Position numbers and translations under genes: made by a program. A model generated the notes under the pieces. The model did no database searches and was not told where the DNA came from. It worked only from the letters and a program-made list of their open reading frames with translations. From Robertmurraya dakarensis (GTDB lineage Bacteria > Bacillota > Bacilli > Bacillales > Cytobacillaceae), in NCBI RefSeq assembly GCF_900156875.1, contig NZ_LT707409.1, forward strand, positions 904,113-968,112: a DNA stretch of 64,000 bases, written 5' to 3'. This document shows, piece by piece, positions 61,107 through 64,000 of the stretch (position 1 is its first letter; every line of letters begins with the position of its first letter).

Positions 61107-61580
61107 ATGGATGAGATGGAGTTTATCACAAAATTACAACTCATAAGAAAAGGTTTTCACGGATTGACGAATGAGCGGGAATACGAAATTGTTGAGAGAA
61201 TTGGAAAAGATACCGTTTATTCTGATTCTTTTATTCAACCATCCTTTATTGTGAGCAAAACAGGGAAACAAAGAATTTTCTATAAGATATATGGTTCACC
61301 TAAATATTTTGCAGGCTTATATAGTTTGTATGCGATTGTCCGTGCTGCCAAAAAAGTAGCAGATGAGGAAGGAGCGTTTACCAATCTCGAACTGATTGAT
61401 GAAACGGACTATCAAGAGATTGTGATCGAATATGTCCATAACAAGGGACATATCTCAGGATTAGAACTTTTTAGAACGATAGAAGAGGGAAGGATCATGC
61501 TAGCTAAAAAAATAAAAGATGAATTGTTAGAAGAAGCGAAACATTATAACTTAATTGACAGCATGGATCTTTTTTTATAG
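61107..61580 (+). CDS. Hypothetical protein, 157 aa
   Basis: Soluble, charged alpha/beta protein (FITKLQLIRKGFHGLTNERE ... RIFYKIYGSPKYFAGLYSLY ... IVRAAKKVADEEGAFTNLEL) with a helical C-terminus. GGGGGTTACGCA precedes the ATG (SD-like GGGGG). 40 bp upstream of the L-2-hydroxyglutarate oxidase gene, probably co-transcribed. Family not recognised. Confidence 0.6.
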   Translation: MDEMEFITKLQLIRKGFHGLTNEREYEIVERIGKDTVYSDSFIQPSFIVSKTGKQRIFYKIYGSPKYFAGLYSLYAIVRAAKKVADEEGAFTNLELIDETDYQEIVIEYVHNKGHISGLELFRTIEEGRIMLAKKIKDELLEEAKHYNLIDSMDLFL

Positions 61581-61620
61581 ATAACTCTGAACTACTATTT
61601 AGGAAAAGGGGGGGCTGCTA

Positions 61621-62838
61621 GTGTATGATTTTGCCATTGTAGGCGGTGGAATTGTTGGACTATCAACAGGGATGGCGATTTTTCAACGATTCCCAAATGC
61701 TAAAGTTGTTTTGATTGAAAAGGAAGCAGCAGTGGCCCAGCATCAAACAGGTCATAATAGCGGGGTCATTCATTCTGGTATTTATTATAAGCCTAATAGT
61801 CTTAAAGCGCGGTATGCTCGTCAAGGCAACCAATCGATGAAAGAGTTCTGCCTAGAACATGGAATTGATCATGACATTTGCGGGAAGGTGATCGTGGCAA
61901 CGAAGCAGGAGGAGATACCACTATTGGATAATCTCTATCAAAGAGGCCTGGAAAACAAATTGAAGATTAGAAGAGTCGGACCTGATGAATTAAAGGATAT
62001 GGAGCCGCACGTAAATGGTCATGGAGCGATTGTTGTTCCTCAGGCAGGAATAGTGGATTATCGACAGGTCAGTGAAAAGTTTGCCAGCCTTATAGAAGAG
62101 CATGGTGGTGAGATTGCTCTTAATACGAAAGTCGAGAAAATCTATGAAGAATCTGATGAAGTAACGATCGAAAGCAGCCGTGGATCGTTTAAAGCACGCT
62201 TTATGATTAACTGTGCAGGCCTTCATAGTGATCGAGTCGCGTTAGCAGCGGGCTATAAAACAGATATGAAGATTCTTCCATTTCGAGGGGAGTATTATAA
62301 GTTAAAGCCTGAAAAACGTTATCTAGTAAACAATCTCATCTACCCTGTGCCAAACCCGAAATTCCCGTTTTTAGGTGTTCATTTTACGAGAATGATCGGC
62401 GGGGAAGTGGAGGCAGGGCCAAATGCCGTTCTTAGCTTTAAACGTGAAGGCTATAAAAAAACGGATTTTGATGCAAGAGACTTAGCAGAAGCACTAACAT
62501 ACAGCGGCCTTTGGAAGATGGCAGGAAAATTTGCAAAAGAAGGACTGGAAGAATATGTTCGCTCTTTTAGCAAGAAGAGATTTACAAAAAGCCTGCAAGA
62601 ATTAATTCCTGAAATACGAGAGGAGGATTTAATTCCTGCGCCAGCGGGTGTTCGTGCCCAGGCCATCAAGAATGACGGAAATATGGTCGATGATTTTCAA
62701 GTGATTTATGGAAAAAGGACCATCCATATTTGCAATGCGCCTTCCCCTGCAGCCACCGCTTCCATTGAAATAGGAAGAGAAGTTGTAAAACGACTGCCAA
62801 AGCTGACTAATCTAAAAGAGACAGCATTGATTGTATAA
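61621..62838 (+). CDS. lhgO: L-2-hydroxyglutarate oxidase
   Basis: 405-aa FAD enzyme of the DAO family (YgaF/LhgO type). FAIVGGGIVGLSTGMAIFQR is the FAD-binding motif, QTGHNSGVIHSGIYYKP the hallmark of LhgO, and CAGLHSDRVA and GGEVEAGPNAVLSF lie in the FAD/substrate domains. It oxidises L-2-hydroxyglutarate to 2-oxoglutarate. GTG start after AAAGGGGGGG. Confidence 0.92.
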   Translation: MYDFAIVGGGIVGLSTGMAIFQRFPNAKVVLIEKEAAVAQHQTGHNSGVIHSGIYYKPNSLKARYARQGNQSMKEFCLEHGIDHDICGKVIVATKQEEIPLLDNLYQRGLENKLKIRRVGPDELKDMEPHVNGHGAIVVPQAGIVDYRQVSEKFASLIEEHGGEIALNTKVEKIYEESDEVTIESSRGSFKARFMINCAGLHSDRVALAAGYKTDMKILPFRGEYYKLKPEKRYLVNNLIYPVPNPKFPFLGVHFTRMIGGEVEAGPNAVLSFKREGYKKTDFDARDLAEALTYSGLWKMAGKFAKEGLEEYVRSFSKKRFTKSLQELIPEIREEDLIPAPAGVRAQAIKNDGNMVDDFQVIYGKRTIHICNAPSPAATASIEIGREVVKRLPKLTNLKETALIV

Positions 62839-63290
62839 TTACTTTTAGAGGCGGATATCGAGAAAAAGAAAAGTTTAGCGGATTATAGTCATTGTCCAGT
62901 TTGTGAATTCTGAATTTTTAGATATATAATAAAACCTATGTGTTCATAGTATATGTTATAAAAAATTGATATACTAAAGATCCTTGGCAGGGGCATAAAG
63001 TACCGTGAAAAGAGCAGGAATCTCAAACATAGAAGATACCTGCTCTTTTCCTATTTTCTGTGAATGACATTTTCTTTAAATTACGTTCCTTATAATTTCC
63101 CTTTATTTTGTAACATGAAAAATGAAAGAGATGTAGTAACAACACTCGAGTTTAATCATAAAGTATAACGTTCGTTACGTTGAGAAATTGATGTCATAAC
63201 CCACTCCGAAAGTAAAGGGAAGAAGGAAACTTATAAAAGTATTTGTGCAGTCACTTAAATTGAATGAATAGTTAACTGGAGGTGGTTAAG
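62839..63290 (+). other. 452-bp region before asnA
   Basis: Contains the LhgO terminator at 63008-63049 and the leader of the asparagine synthetase gene. No T-box, GlnR/TnrA full site or other regulator was recognised. The stretch around 63168-63180 has repeated ACGTT. Confidence 0.4.
63008..63049 (+). terminator. Terminator after lhgO
   Basis: Perfect 11-bp stem AAAAGAGCAGG / CCTGCTCTTTT with a 20-nt loop. Confidence 0.8.
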
Positions 63291-64000
63291 ATCAATCATA
63301 CAGTAGTAATTCCCAATGGATACAAATCAATTCTAAATTTAAGACAGACTGAAATGGCCATAAATGAGCTAAAGAAGCACTTTGAAGAAGAGCTCTCTGC
63401 AGCACTGAATTTAATTAAAGTATCGGCCCCTTTATTTGTCAGCGAAGGCAGGGGAATCAACGATAATTTAAATGGTGTTGAAAGAATGGTCACTTTTGAT
63501 GCCTTGGATATTAAAAATAAACAAATTGAAATCGTCCAATCGTTGGCAAAGTGGAAAAGAATCGCCCTTGCTCGATATGGTTTTGACATTGGTGAAGGCC
63601 TCTATACAAATATGAATGCAATTAGAAGAGATGAGCTCTTAGATAATCTTCACTCTGTCTATGTTGATCAATGGGATTGGGAAAAAGTGATTTCAAGGGA
63701 ACAACGTAACCTCCATACATTACAAGCAGAAGTTTTAAAGATTTATCATGCCATGAAATCAACTGAACGCCATATGTATGAATATAACCACGTGCTAACA
63801 CCTGCATTGCCAGAAAGCCTTTCCTTTTTTACTACCCAGGAACTAGAGACTCTGTACCCAGATCTCACTCCGAGTCAAAGAGAGAATACTGTTACTAAAG
63901 AATATGGAGCCGTTTTCATTATGCAAATTGGCGGTAACTTACGTTCTGGAGAAAAACATGATGGACGGTCACCAGATTATGATGACTGGAATCTAAATGG
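63291..64000 (+). CDS. asnA: Aspartate-ammonia ligase (AsnA), C-terminus outside window, probable AUC start
   Basis: Ammonia-dependent asparagine synthetase of the class II tRNA synthetase fold. YKSILNLRQTEMAINELKKH, APLFVSEGRGINDNLNGVER, VQSLAKWKRIALARYGFDIG, GLYTNMNAIRRDELLDNLHS and VYVDQWDWEKV all match AsnA. About 237 of ~330 residues are inside. The frame opens GTG GTT AAG ATC AAT. GGAGG lies 8 nt before the ATC at 63291, whereas the GTG at 63282 overlaps that ribosome binding site, so translation may start at ATC. Alternatively the GTG is used with poor spacing. Confidence 0.93.
   Translation, partial: MNHTVVIPNGYKSILNLRQTEMAINELKKHFEEELSAALNLIKVSAPLFVSEGRGINDNLNGVERMVTFDALDIKNKQIEIVQSLAKWKRIALARYGFDIGEGLYTNMNAIRRDELLDNLHSVYVDQWDWEKVISREQRNLHTLQAEVLKIYHAMKSTERHMYEYNHVLTPALPESLSFFTTQELETLYPDLTPSQRENTVTKEYGAVFIMQIGGNLRSGEKHDGRSPDYDDWNLN

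Noticed and set aside
63061-63290. T-box leader for asnA
   Set aside because: No GGTGG-type T-box sequence or specifier arrangement, and no terminator near the start.

Overview
This window looks like chromosomal DNA of an endospore-forming, low-GC Gram-positive bacterium of the Bacillaceae. The evidence is a GerA-type germination operon, HelD, KtrAB behind a c-di-AMP riboswitch, EcsAB-like proteins, AdeC, LhgO, strong AGGAGG-type ribosome binding sites, frequent TTG/GTG starts and classical hairpin-plus-T terminators. No rRNA, tRNA or CRISPR array was seen. The genus cannot be fixed from this sequence alone.

Layout. 1-9.4 kb: truncated NamA-like flavin oxidoreductase, RNA polymerase recycling helicase HelD, the riboswitch-controlled potassium channel KtrAB, an MBL-fold hydrolase divergent from an Lrp/AsnC regulator, and a GMC oxidoreductase behind a leader that can hide its ribosome binding site. 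9.5-22 kb: mixed housekeeping and accessory genes (methyltransferase, PAS-GGDEF diguanylate cyclase, class-C-type serine hydrolase, Ecs-like ABC pair, PhzF, small membrane exporter, SGNH esterase, RibD-type reductase) with several decayed genes, including a nucleobase permease that has lost its N-terminal part. 22-32 kb: regulator/membrane modules (XRE plus membrane protein; PadR, HAAS and TolB-like proteins; ECF sigma plus RskA-type anti-sigma, divergent from an NEW3-protein/ABC operon), then LysE and GNAT. 32-35 kb: BrnQ and a secreted M14 carboxypeptidase.

35.8-42.1 kb is the outstanding feature. It is a non-coding satellite of 119 complete 52-bp units plus a partial one, with no net indel. 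The units follow an A-B-C order that makes a 156-bp higher-order repeat, and each contains an inverted repeat able to form a roughly 10-bp stem. One block is repeated 45 units (2,340 bp) further along. A small cluster at 10.35 kb has the same architecture (short inverted repeats about 51 bp apart) with a different sequence.

42-51 kb: very small membrane proteins, the gerB-gerA-gerC-type operon (minus strand), then two identical 1,838-bp insertion sequences in direct tandem with only 8 bp between them. The pair is flanked by one 8-bp target duplication and sits just upstream of the germination operon. 51-64 kb: a membrane protein of unknown function, a rhodanese-type sulfurtransferase, a formate module (FNT channel, FdhA, DUF1641, an HMA-like protein without CxxC, a 47-aa zinc ribbon, FdhD), adenine deaminase, L-2-hydroxyglutarate oxidase, and the start of aspartate-ammonia ligase, which may use an AUC start codon.

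Starts were moved inward wherever a ribosome binding site supported a shorter protein. Nothing here was checked against a database.
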